64,000 nucleotides of DNA from Neonectria sp. B-13 (Eukaryota > Ascomycota > Sordariomycetes > Hypocreales > Nectriaceae). A model generated the notes under the pieces. That model was given only the letters and a program-made list of their open reading frames with translations. It was not told where the DNA came from and did no database searches. Of the stretch, positions 1 to 8,549 are shown piece after piece. Within the stretch, counting starts at the first letter, position 1. Each line of letters begins with the position of its first letter. Made by a program: the position numbers and the translations under genes. The DNA lies in NCBI GenBank assembly GCA_002682825.1, contig NOKP01000009.1:248001-312000 (forward strand), in the 5' to 3' direction.

Positions 1-305
1 AAGTCTGCGCCGAACTTCTGGCAGAGTTCCTTTTCAACGCACCACTGTAGGAAACGTTGTCCGACCACGGCATCCTGCCAATGCTCTTTGTAGACCTCCT
101 GCAGAAATCCACCAGCCCAGGTATCGAGAACCTCCGGTCTAGTGTCGCCGCCCGCGGCTTCGATTGCCTCGGTGACACGCTGGACCATTTCTTGGTCCAG
201 GAAGTCTGCTCGGCGGACTTCATCCTCCTGCACATGACATGGAGTCTCCCTGACAGAGTCGAGGATTTCGTCAAAGTCTTCGCGGTTGATTCGCATAGTC
301 AACAT
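1..305 (-). CDS. Hypothetical protein, 5' part (runs off the left edge)
   Basis: An open frame on the minus strand begins at an ATG at 305 (a second in-frame ATG is at 296) and stays open to base 1, so only the first 101 residues are visible. The peptide is acidic and soluble-looking, starting MLTMRINREDFDEIL, with no signal peptide or membrane segment. I do not recognise the family. The frame is more protein-like than the overlapping plus-strand frame (57-368), which is Cys- and Val-rich and looks like an antisense shadow. The GT/GA-rich stretch just upstream (310-460) would be its promoter and 5' UTR. Confidence 0.45.
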   Translation of the reverse strand, partial: MLTMRINREDFDEILDSVRETPCHVQEDEVRRADFLDQEMVQRVTEAIEAAGGDTRPEVLDTWAGGFLQEVYKEHWQDAVVGQRFLQWCVEKELCQKFGAD

Positions 306-772
306 CTTGGGCAATCGTGTGTGCGAGCGTGTGTGAATGTGAATACGAAAGTGTGCGTGAAAGTGTGAACGTGTGACAGTAACGGTCAAGACAAGTGTGA
401 ATGTGTGCGAGTAAAGGTCAAGAAAAATGGTGAATGTGAGTGTGAAGAAAGAGAGATGTGTATGCGGGTAAATTATGTCGCCAGTTGACGACAGTTGTAG
501 GACCGCGTCGAACCCCGAATACCAGCTGGCGGAATAAGTGCCGTTTGAATTTCAACTGGCCAACCGCTCGAATTTTCCACTGCTTTAAACCCTTGAACGA
601 AATCATCCAACGCCAGACCGATCTCGACATCCATCCTGCGATACACGAAACCGTCCGAAATTCCCACGCCTCGAAATCCACGTCTTCCACCTTACGATTT
701 CTCTTACAACCGTTCATCGTCAAGTCACGTCCCCGCCAAGTAACACCAAAACCTCAGCCTACCCAGAAAAGA
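306..772. other. Intergenic, GTGTGA-rich
   Basis: This divergent gap lies between the left-edge gene and the gene at 773. From about 310 to 460 it is a degenerate GT/GA-rich run (repeated GTGTGAA and GTGTGCG words). An open frame enters the next gene from 458, but its first 105 codons have no protein-like character and are probably 5' UTR. Confidence 0.5.
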
Positions 773-1900
773 ATGTCTGGAAATCTCCGAGGACGGGGCG
801 CTCCCGATATACGTAACCGAGCCATCGACATCCAGGACGCGCTTGACAATGTGTCTACCAAGGATCTTCAGCACTATCTGCAGCTCAACTGTCCGGTCGC
901 ATCTGGTGCTCGCCTTTCGGGAATATCTTGCTTGAAAGTGGTACTGCGGGTTATCCTGTCCAACCTTGATGGCAGTCACTGGGATCAAGATGACGAGGAA
1001 AGCCGACAGTCGCGAAATCCGTTTTTGCGATTTGCTTGGCTGGCATTTCGGTCGTCTCTCGGCGAAGACCAAACGCCTGATGTGGATAAAGTCGTCACTG
1101 CCTTCTGGGGTATGGACCAGTCCGGCTGCGCTGAAGAGTTGTCGTTTGAGTCTCTCGTCAACTGTGATCGTGTGTTGGAGACGGTTTGGTCCCAGCCCGA
1201 GTTCCGGACCTACTCCTATCACTGGGGCGCGTGGAATGCCAGCACCAGCAGCGCGCACCTTTCTCCCTACGATCCAACCGACGCGCCGCGATGTGTCGTT
1301 AAACGCCTCGAAGGCTGGCATCCTTCTTTTACTCCCAGCGCGATGAAGATCAAGGTGAAGCCGAACATGGATCTATCAGCAACACTGAACAACATCTTCC
1401 ACGGAGCCCCAATGATGGTTGAGGATTCGGTCGGCGTTGGACTCTTTCGCGAACCGATGCTGCCAAAGTTCCTCTGCATGATGATGGAGCTCGACGATCC
1501 GGTGCCCGATGGTAGTCGGCTGACGATCGACACGCTCCGATCCTTTACCGTCAACCGACCGATGCGTGTCAAGGAAACCTACGCGAGTGACTACACGGTG
1601 GCAAAAGACACGGAGCGCTACACTCTGGCGGCTCTAGTCAAACTCCGTGGCAGCCCGGACGAGAGTGACTGCATCCGCCTGTACGACACGAAGGGAGGCC
1701 ATATCCAGCCAGATACTGCATCGAGTAGTGTTGCAGGGAGTGATGCTTGGAGTATTGGCGACATCCCGCATGGAACTTCACTTTTCGTACTGTATGTCCA
1801 GTCCGACCCGCCGCCTCTTACAAGCCGGTGGAAAACTAAGGGACTGGTGGAATCTTGCATGGCTGCGGCCAGGGATCATATGAAGCGCGTTGCGAAATAA
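773..1900 (+). CDS. Hypothetical protein, 375 aa
   Basis: Intronless frame. The ATG at 773 was chosen because the peptide becomes protein-like there (MSGNLRGRGAPDIRNRAIDI); the frame extends upstream to 458 through what looks like UTR. It is cytosolic in character, with no signal peptide or membrane helix. The C-terminal half, from about residue 245, has the order 'LPKFLCMMMEL ... YTLAALVKLRG ... FVLYVQSD'. This distantly recalls the second half of ubiquitin-specific protease folds, but the catalytic 'GHY' His motif is not there. Any such relationship would therefore be to a non-catalytic relative and is only a guess. It sits in the duplicated region and is followed by a decayed copy of the neighbour's 3' end. 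Confidence 0.6.
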   Translation: MSGNLRGRGAPDIRNRAIDIQDALDNVSTKDLQHYLQLNCPVASGARLSGISCLKVVLRVILSNLDGSHWDQDDEESRQSRNPFLRFAWLAFRSSLGEDQTPDVDKVVTAFWGMDQSGCAEELSFESLVNCDRVLETVWSQPEFRTYSYHWGAWNASTSSAHLSPYDPTDAPRCVVKRLEGWHPSFTPSAMKIKVKPNMDLSATLNNIFHGAPMMVEDSVGVGLFREPMLPKFLCMMMELDDPVPDGSRLTIDTLRSFTVNRPMRVKETYASDYTVAKDTERYTLAALVKLRGSPDESDCIRLYDTKGGHIQPDTASSSVAGSDAWSIGDIPHGTSLFVLYVQSDPPPLTSRWKTKGLVESCMAAARDHMKRVAK

Positions 1901-1992
1901 TGGGCTTACATGTCAATTACGGTGGAAAGCTAGTATAGTTCGGCCGAATCATTATGGTACATTGGGAGGGTAATTGATGGTATCATGTATGA

Positions 1993-2335
1993 TTTGATTG
2001 TTTCTTGTGACATGTATGAAGTCCTGTTCTGTCATCGTCTGCGCTATGCCTGCCTGGTGTCGCTCGACTTATGACCGGAAGAGCGCCGAGGAAACTATGC
2101 AGTCGGCCTCGTGACTATCAAGGATAGGCATCAGCCGGAGCTTGAAAAGGCTGTGATGGGGTTCTCGATCTTGAAGTTACGGGGAGTCCACTTAAACTGC
2201 GCGTTCTCTTACGACTGAGGTGAATGGTTTTGGTTGAGGCGAAATCCATTACCTCCGACATCAGGCAAGGCGGAACCAAGGGTAGAGTTGCTAATTCCCC
2301 ATCTCTAGACGCAGTCAGACTCGACAGTCTGGGCC
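1993..2335 (-). pseudogene. Truncated duplicate of the 3' end of the 723-aa gene
   Basis: The stretch matches the 3' UTR and last coding part of the gene at 4409-6580. Shared words occur in the same order, for example GCCTGGTGTCGCTCGACTTA, GGATAGGCATCAGCCGGAGC and GGTTCTCGATCTTGAAGTTA. Alignment runs about 1993-2335 against 4274-4665. The copy lacks about 44 bases present at roughly 4449-4492 of the parent and carries many substitutions. No long frame survives, so it is a relic. Confidence 0.75.
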
Positions 2336-3013
2336 TGCTGAAAATCTCATCTACGTCTCAAGTGATGAGCCGCCTTCCGAAATCTCTCGGATAGTATACC
2401 TTCTGTTGACTGCTGAGCAGCGTAAAACCAGCAATCACGTGTGTTAAGTTATGAATCAGGCACCAGGCTTCCTTGACCTGATTGTTAGGTTATTCGTGTA
2501 TAACGCGGAAGAACCTGCGTCACGGTCCATACGTTTGCCGTCGTCCGACGATGGACATGATTTTTTGACGTGAAGACATGTCACTTAGATCTGTCACTTC
2601 ACGATGAGGGAGACAGTGAATGTTTGGTGTCTGAGGGACTGGGTGTTTTGTTGGTGTTTCTGTCTGAGCATGTTTTTGTTACGGCGGTTTGGATTGTTAA
2701 ATAATGGAAATGCCGACATGCTACCCTCACTCATCTACGACCACAACCGTCTTGTATCCGATGCTGGTGTTTCCTAATGAGAACAATGCGCGCTGCTATG
2801 GTTGGAGATGATATGAGATCAAGGGATGAGACGAGATTGGGGACAGTCTTGTATTTGAACTGGGTACTTGAACTAGCGTCTCACAACGGCTTCAAGTCGA
2901 CAGACCTCGGTCTCCCATATCCGTTTCATCCTCCGTCTCGCGCTTTGCTTGAACCCTGGACTTGAAGAAAAATACCCCAAGTAATAGTTTGTTCGGTACC
3001 CGACGGACGCTCG
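2336..3013. other. Intergenic
   Basis: No supportable gene. A 62-codon frame at 2777-2965 has no recognisable features. A TG/GT-rich stretch lies at 2620-2700. Confidence 0.5.
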
Positions 3014-3568
3014 TCATTTGAAGGCTGCACGCAACGCTTCCATCTTCTTTTTAGCTAGCCCCTTGTCTTCACCATCAACCGGCTCTAGAATGCCAATTGC
3101 CGAGTACGAGAGGTTATCGCGTGAGGCGGTAGGCACAAGTGCGCTGGCAGGGACGTGGGAGAACACGCGGCGTGGATCTTGAAGACGGAGAAAATTGCAT
3201 TCAGCAGCCGGCTCTTCCTCTCGTGGGTGATATGAAGCACTTCGGTTCCGGCGAAAACCCTCGTCGCCAAGCTTGACATTGGGCGTATTGTTTGAGGCAG
3301 GCACAAGTGCGCTGGCAGGGACGTGGGAGAACACGCGGCGTGGATCTTGAAGACGGAGCGAATTGCATTCAGCAGCCGGCTCCTCTCGTGGATGATATGA
3401 AGCACTTCGGTTCCGGCGAAAACTCTCGTCGTCAGGCCTGACATCGAGCGGTGCGGGTCGGACAGATGTCTTTGTATCGCCTCCAGGCGTGGACTTGTCG
3501 GTGGGCGGCGGCTCGGCAGCCTCAAACTTAATGGCGGACGATGACGCTTCGCTTGGATTGTTGGTCAT
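3014..3568 (-). CDS. Repeat-containing hypothetical protein, 184 aa
   Basis: Start chosen at the ATG at 3568 (MTNNPSEASSS) because the paralogue at 7022 begins at the matching position and shares the upstream sequence CTAATCTTT(T)GCAAAGATC. A further in-frame ATG lies at 3745, but the added 59 residues cross the region that is noncoding in the paralogue. The protein contains two near-identical copies of a segment with 'FRRNRSASYHPREE', 'PAAECN.LRLQDPRRVFSH' and 'VPASALVP', separated by about 22 residues. The mature sequence is basic and disordered-looking. The function is unknown. The +1 frame is also open across the repeats, so the repeat may have expanded recently. Confidence 0.5.
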   Translation of the reverse strand: MTNNPSEASSSAIKFEAAEPPPTDKSTPGGDTKTSVRPAPLDVRPDDESFRRNRSASYHPREEPAAECNSLRLQDPRRVFSHVPASALVPASNNTPNVKLGDEGFRRNRSASYHPREEEPAAECNFLRLQDPRRVFSHVPASALVPTASRDNLSYSAIGILEPVDGEDKGLAKKKMEALRAAFK

Positions 3569-3885
3569 TTTGGATCTTTGCAAAAGATTAGCTCGGTTTT
3601 CCTCGATTGATGGACCGCGTAGAAGATGGCTTTGCGAATAATAACTCACTGTGAACGGATAGTGGGTGGTTGAGTGAAAGAAGAGAGACGGTGGAAGCAG
3701 CGCGAGGAAAAGCGCACAGTTGAGCACCAGTGCAGCCGTGTACACCCGTCAACAGCTGAAAGCGTTCAATTTTGGGGCGTCAACTGTTCAAAGCACAAAG
3801 CGGTACACGTACAATCTCGCGCCGGCGACGGTTTCGAGTTTACTCAGTCTCAGGCAGTATGTACTCAGCATATTTGGAGTCCTGG
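3569..3885. other. Intergenic
   Basis: This is the 5' region of the minus-strand gene ending at 3568. It shares a short block (about 3569-3597) with the region just upstream of the paralogue at 7022. Nothing else was recognised. Confidence 0.5.
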
Positions 3886-4107
3886 CTAATCCATGTATAG
3901 TTCCTTTGATTTCTTGTTCTTGGTCAGGTTGATATCATGCGAAAAGGTACCGTTTATCTTGATCCAGCCCAGGAATTCCTCCTCAAATTCAACAAGCTCG
4001 TCGTCCCCAAGATCCATGCGTCCGCCTGCCTCAGACTTCGTGGCTTCTGAAGCCTCTACACCCGCGAGTTCATTCTCGCCGCCAGCCGCTGAGATGCTCC
4101 GTGGCAT
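3886..4107 (-). CDS. Possible small acidic protein, 73 aa
   Basis: Frame from the ATG at 4107 (MPRSISAAGG) to a stop at 3886; an upstream ATG at 4194 adds 29 residues. The peptide is acidic in the middle (DLGDDELVEFEEEFLGW) with a basic tail (LTKNKKSK). There are no domains. The composition is plausible for a real protein, but length and lack of homology leave it doubtful. Confidence 0.25.
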   Translation of the reverse strand: MPRSISAAGGENELAGVEASEATKSEAGGRMDLGDDELVEFEEEFLGWIKINGTFSHDINLTKNKKSKELYMD

Positions 4108-4183
4108 GGTCGTCCACGGCGTCTGTCCTAGCCGTGAGGTGAAATTACACAGCTCCGGACTCGAATGAGCCGAGGATGATGGA

Positions 4184-4203
4184 ATACAATACAATACAAT
4201 AAA
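4184..4203. repeat. AATAC pentanucleotide microsatellite
   Basis: About four direct copies of AATAC/ACAAT (ATACAATACAATACAATAAA). Confidence 0.8.
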
Positions 4204-4408
4204 TGGAGAGAGATGGAGAGGGGCGATGCGAGGTTGTATAGACGGACAGGAAGTAGAGACTAGTAAAAGCCATTTCTTGATTGTTCCTTGTGACTTCTAT
4301 GAAGTAATTTATTCCTTGCATCCTGCGCTAACATGCCTGCCTGGTGTCGCTCGACTTATGACCGAAATAGTGCGTCGAGGAAACTATGCTCAGCCGGCCC
4401 TGTGACCA

Positions 4409-6580
4409 TTAAGGATAGGCATCAGCCGGAGCTTGAGGAGACTGTGATGTGGTGCCTCGTCGGATGCGCATGGCGATAGTGCCTTCGCCAAGCGGGTTCT
4501 CGATCTTGAAGTTACAGTACCTCCAATTGTACTGCGTTTCTTGCGATTGAGGTGAATGGCTTTGGTTGGAGGGCAATTCGTTGCCAAGTTCGACAGGCAG
4601 GGCGGACCCAAGGGAAGGGTTGATTCTCTGATCTCTGAACGCAGAGTCACCCGCAGACTCGAGGGCCGCAGGCTTATCAGACGTGTCGACGGTAACCTCG
4701 TCAACAGCAGGTCCAACGGCCAAAGTCTCATCGGGATGCTGGCCGACAGGCACTGAGTGAACGGCGACAGAATCGTCAGTGGCCGGAGCGTCAACTGCCG
4801 GAGCGTCTGCCGGAGAGTCAACTGCCGGAGCGTCAACTGCCTCTGACTCAATAGTCGCAGCCTTGCCGATAGGAGACAAGTCAACGGTCGCAGGCACCTC
4901 GGGTGCAGACGTGTCGACAGGCGCCAAGTCAGCCATGGACTCATCGTTGGTCCCAGAACCCATCGGCATGAAGGCTCCATCGTCGGGATCGGGGATTGAG
5001 GTGTTGGTAATTCGATCATGAAACGCAGGCCCAGGAGTATCCGAGAAATCGTCGGATGATTTGTCACTTGGGATCGTGATGGCCTCGTCGTGGGCTCCAG
5101 ACTCGGTATTGTCTGCGGAATACATCCGCCCGCCGTCCGCACCATCCATATCCTGATCGGGGCCAGGCTGCATGCCATCAACATCCATGGCTTCGCCAGG
5201 ATCGAAATCATCACCGGTATCCATAGGCTCGCCTCCCGTGAAGTCGGTATACTCATCTGGATTGAGGGCGCCCTTGGCCATGTTGTGCCCAGGCAGCTTC
5301 CGATGCTCGAGACTGTTGAGTAAAGGGATTTCGGACTCCCCATCGCCAGCCAGAATGCGTTCCTGCTTTCTGGCCCACCGGATTTGGTCGCGCAGCGCGA
5401 GGTCTTGCCACAGGACCAACTGCTTCGAGGACGGTGGCTCTCCCCAGAGACTGGGCGTGGTCACAATCGCGTAGTGGAGGTCCGTTGGAATGACAGGCCC
5501 CCCCGTTACCGGGTCATGTAAGTCATCTAACGCGGCGGTCACGGCCTCCAAGTCGTTGGTTGTGATGGCATAGGGGCCGTCGCCGCTCCTCGGCTCCTTG
5601 GCACCCTTGATGCGGCGCTCAAGCACCCGGAATACGCGCGCCATCGTACTCAGTGAAATTTTCCCGTCTCTGCACATGTCCCTCGCCTTTCGGTGTTGAT
5701 CGCAGATGGGCTTGGGCCCTTGTTGGTCTCCGACGACCAGCCTGAACTGGTCGAGGAAGCTTTCCAGGTGCTCAAGTCTTTGGAGTTGTTTCCACGGGCG
5801 TTGATCGTTCGTTCGCAGAATCACGGCGTACTGAAGCGCCAGTGTGAGGTGCATCGCTCGATGCCCGGGAATGGTGCTTTCCCAGGCGTAGTGCGTGACG
5901 AGGGGACTCATAGAGCGGCAGAAAGCAACCGAGAACATCTTCATGTCAAGGCTGAAGCCGCCCTTGCCTACTCTCTCTCTGCTGAACTCAAACCCGGTCT
6001 TGTTGCCAACAATGTCCAGTGGGGTGCATGACATGAACTTGAGGCACAGTGCCCACAGCTGGCGGAAATGGGGCTCGGTGCTGGCTGACAACGTCCAGCT
6101 CGCACCTTGCTCCTCCCAATCTTGCTCCAGCTGGTCCTCATCTTCCTGAGACCAGTATCGGTCGAAGACGGGCCGTGGAACATCGGGATGGATCCCATCG
6201 ACAAGACGCTTCTTTGGCAGGCGTTTCCGGAGGCGAGCTCCTCTTTCTACCTTGGCGTCCAAGGACTCAAGGAACCTTTTCAAAGCCTTCTGTATTCTTT
6301 TCGGACGGCCGTCATCTGACTCCTCGTCCTTGCTGCGAGGCTTTTTCTTCGTGTTCGGCTTTTGCTTCGTCTGTCGCGATTTCGTCTGTTGCGGCGGTCT
6401 CGTCTGACGCGTCTTCGCCTCGGCCTCGCTCTCTTCCATTTCTCCGCTCTCATCATCTTCCTCGTCTTCTCGCCAAACATCTTGGTTGTTATCGTCGACT
6501 TCCTCCGCCACAGGCTCGAAATCGGAATCGAATGCCGGAGCCTTTCCCTTCGGAACACGAGTTCTGGTCTTGGGAGGCAT
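4409..6580 (-). CDS. Lineage-specific nuclear-type acidic protein, 723 aa
   Basis: Intronless frame. The ATG at 6580 (MPPKTRTRVPKGKAP) was chosen over 6649 because the extra 23 residues are not protein-like. Residues about 1-130 are charged and disordered, with basic clusters (KKKPRSKDEE, GRPKRIQKALKR) that could act as nuclear localisation signals. Residues about 140-460 are a folded-looking segment with no family I know. Residues about 470-690 are an acidic, Asp/Pro/Ala/Val-rich tail with short tandem repeats (APAVD, APATDD) encoded by a minisatellite-like GGAGCGTCAACTGCC repeat around 4790-4850. The last part has a decayed copy at 1993-2335. The function is unknown. Confidence 0.6.
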   Translation of the reverse strand: MPPKTRTRVPKGKAPAFDSDFEPVAEEVDDNNQDVWREDEEDDESGEMEESEAEAKTRQTRPPQQTKSRQTKQKPNTKKKPRSKDEESDDGRPKRIQKALKRFLESLDAKVERGARLRKRLPKKRLVDGIHPDVPRPVFDRYWSQEDEDQLEQDWEEQGASWTLSASTEPHFRQLWALCLKFMSCTPLDIVGNKTGFEFSRERVGKGGFSLDMKMFSVAFCRSMSPLVTHYAWESTIPGHRAMHLTLALQYAVILRTNDQRPWKQLQRLEHLESFLDQFRLVVGDQQGPKPICDQHRKARDMCRDGKISLSTMARVFRVLERRIKGAKEPRSGDGPYAITTNDLEAVTAALDDLHDPVTGGPVIPTDLHYAIVTTPSLWGEPPSSKQLVLWQDLALRDQIRWARKQERILAGDGESEIPLLNSLEHRKLPGHNMAKGALNPDEYTDFTGGEPMDTGDDFDPGEAMDVDGMQPGPDQDMDGADGGRMYSADNTESGAHDEAITIPSDKSSDDFSDTPGPAFHDRITNTSIPDPDDGAFMPMGSGTNDESMADLAPVDTSAPEVPATVDLSPIGKAATIESEAVDAPAVDSPADAPAVDAPATDDSVAVHSVPVGQHPDETLAVGPAVDEVTVDTSDKPAALESAGDSAFRDQRINPSLGSALPVELGNELPSNQSHSPQSQETQYNWRYCNFKIENPLGEGTIAMRIRRGTTSQSPQAPADAYP

Positions 6581-6639
6581 CTTGATTCGCGTCAAAGTTG
6601 AGTGTTTGAGAAAGTGTATTGAGAAGATTGAGTGAGGGT

Positions 6640-6800
6640 ACAAGGTCAACCAACTAGTTGCAAGATTGAGTAAGGTGTTGAGAACTTGAAATATCAGGTG
6701 AAAAGTTGAACGGCCAACAGTAGTTACAAGGTTGGGTAAGGTTGGTTACGAACAAGGTGAACAGTTGAACGGCCAACCAGCAGTCACCAGGTGTTGCCAG
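6640..6800. repeat. Degenerate direct repeats, about 50-bp spacing
   Basis: Blocks based on GTTGAACGGCCAAC recur (about 6704 and 6753), each near ACAAGGT and TAAGGT words, with a weaker third copy at 6640-6690. They lie in the intergenic region 6581-7021, upstream of the 723-aa gene. The rest of that gap holds nothing recognisable. Confidence 0.6.
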
Positions 6801-7021
6801 CTGGCGCGTCACACTCAGCACCTGGTTTTTCTGACTCTGATTCACATCAGAACACAGTGACTTGTCAGAATGTTTTTATCGACCTAGGCTAAGCGGTGAG
6901 TCACAATACTAATGTCCTCTTTCTTTCACCTTAACCATCCCTTCCGAGTGAGTTCTTCGCAACGCATCCTCTACGCAGTCGACCCACTGACGGCCTGAGC
7001 TAATCTTTGCAAAGATCAACC

Positions 7022-7300
7022 ATGAACAAACCAACTGAAGCGCCATCGTCCGTCGATGATCCGAGCCTTCGCCCACCGACAAGTCCCGCCGGGAAAGAGA
7101 CAACCAAATCGGTCCTCGGACCCACGCCGTCTAACAGCAAGCTGGGCGACGAGTTTCGCGACCCGAAGTGCATCATTCAAGAGCCGGCTGATGAATGCAC
7201 GTTGCCAATCAAGATCCACGCCCTGTCTTCTCCCGCGTCCTGGCCCACGACGACGGTCGGGCGCCAAACCACCGCGGTGATTAAAGGATCCAGAGGTTAA
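7022..7300 (+). CDS. Diverged paralogue of the 184-aa repeat protein, 92 aa
   Basis: The N-terminus MNKPTEAPSSVDDPSLRPPT parallels the start of the protein at 3014-3568, and the upstream sequence is also shared. After 'KLGDEFR' the match continues at DNA level, but the reading frame switches to the other frame of the paralogue ('KIHALSSPAS' against the alternative-frame 'KIHAACSPTS'). This copy has therefore suffered at least one frameshift and has one repeat unit instead of two. It may be a decaying gene or a short novel protein. The pair is in opposite orientation. Confidence 0.4.
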   Translation: MNKPTEAPSSVDDPSLRPPTSPAGKETTKSVLGPTPSNSKLGDEFRDPKCIIQEPADECTLPIKIHALSSPASWPTTTVGRQTTAVIKGSRG

Positions 7301-8549
7301 GAACGGGTGCTGCGATCCAGCGTGGGTAAGTTTCATCCGGGATGTCGTCGACGGCAAGCAGGTGCCAAGGCAAGTTATCAATCGTGACAGGGTAGAACGA
7401 GGGCTCAGATACTCATGGGCGTATCACCCTATGCCTTACTCAATCCTTAACTCGTGCCTAATGCTTACCACAATATTAGGTTCTATTACGATATGCTCAT
7501 TTACAGGCACTTGAGCAAGCTCCAGAAGTTTCTCTTCACCGGTCGAATTGCTCCAGCTGGACAACCCCATCCTCCAACCTTCGAGACGGCCAAGCAGAAC
7601 ACAGGAGAATCACGCTCTCATCAACGCTGTATGTTATCAATTCAACTTCACCACTGACCAATACAAGTGCCACGTTTGATCCTCGACCGTTGCCAGCCAT
7701 CGCTGTTAATCAAACTACGACGTCAACGTTTCCAGTCGCGCACGCCTTGCCCGCTCATCGAATCTCGAACTTCGTCCCAAGTGGTCTCACTCAGCAACAT
7801 GGCACCGATCCAGTAAAGACAAAAATACCTTGAGCCAGAAAGACTCTTCACCCAGTCTTGCTCCAGCTGGACGTCAAACGACGACTCCATCCAAGCCTTC
7901 AAGGCAGTCAAGCAGAGGCATGGGCAGTCGATGTCCCCGTCAATACTGGTACGTCATCAATTCATTCAAATTCACCACTAACGAATACAAGGCGACGTTG
8001 AATCTTCCTCGACCGAGTTGCCATCATCCCTGTTCGACCAAACTACGACAACTTTTCCGGCGCTCATGCAGTCACCACGCCTTTGCCCGCTCGAATCTCG
8101 ATCTTCGTCACAAGTGGTCTCACTCAGCTACATAACCACACAGTCGACGTTCCCTAGGCTGGCCAAACCTCACTTCTGGACTGCGTTCATGACCATGCTG
8201 GAACTTGATCTTCAAGCGGGTAGTATCCCAGTTCCTCGTCACTGGTATTAGAGGGCATCAGAAGATGGGTGGGATCCAGCGCTGGGAGCTGTATGAACGG
8301 CAAGCGGGATGCGACAAGGTTACCAATCGCTAGACTAGCGTACTATCTTTGGTGTCTGTCAGCCTAGGCAGCTCATAAAACTGATGTCCTCAGATGCCTT
8401 GTACTAGTGACAGCCAGCGCATTTCGTTCCACCTGCCAAGCCTCCACCTGGATTCAGCGGTCAGCACTCGGAGACAGCCTTTTGCTTCATGAAAATAACA
8501 TCGGCTGAAGAAGCCACTCCCATAAGCCATTATTCTTTGATGCTAAGGA
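7301..8549. other. Gene-poor stretch with decayed duplicates
   Basis: It contains the tandem duplication at 7551-8133. Flanking it are two related 70-base blocks (about 7305-7370 and 8262-8330) sharing GATCCAGCG..GGG and GACAAGGTTACCAATCG/GGCAAGTTATCAATCG. No supportable gene was found. Confidence 0.5.
7551..8133 (+). repeat. Tandem duplication, two units of about 250-273 bp
   Basis: Unit 1 is about 7551-7800 and unit 2 about 7861-8133. Both begin CTCCAGCTGGAC, contain related CGACCGTTGCC/CGACCGAGTTGCC and GCCTTGCCCGCTC/GCCTTTGCCCGCTC blocks, and end AAGTGGTCTCACTCAGC. No conserved frame runs through both copies, so they are probably noncoding or decayed gene copies. Confidence 0.7.

Noticed and set aside
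2777..2965. Plus-strand 62-codon frame
   Set aside because: No features and no neighbour support.
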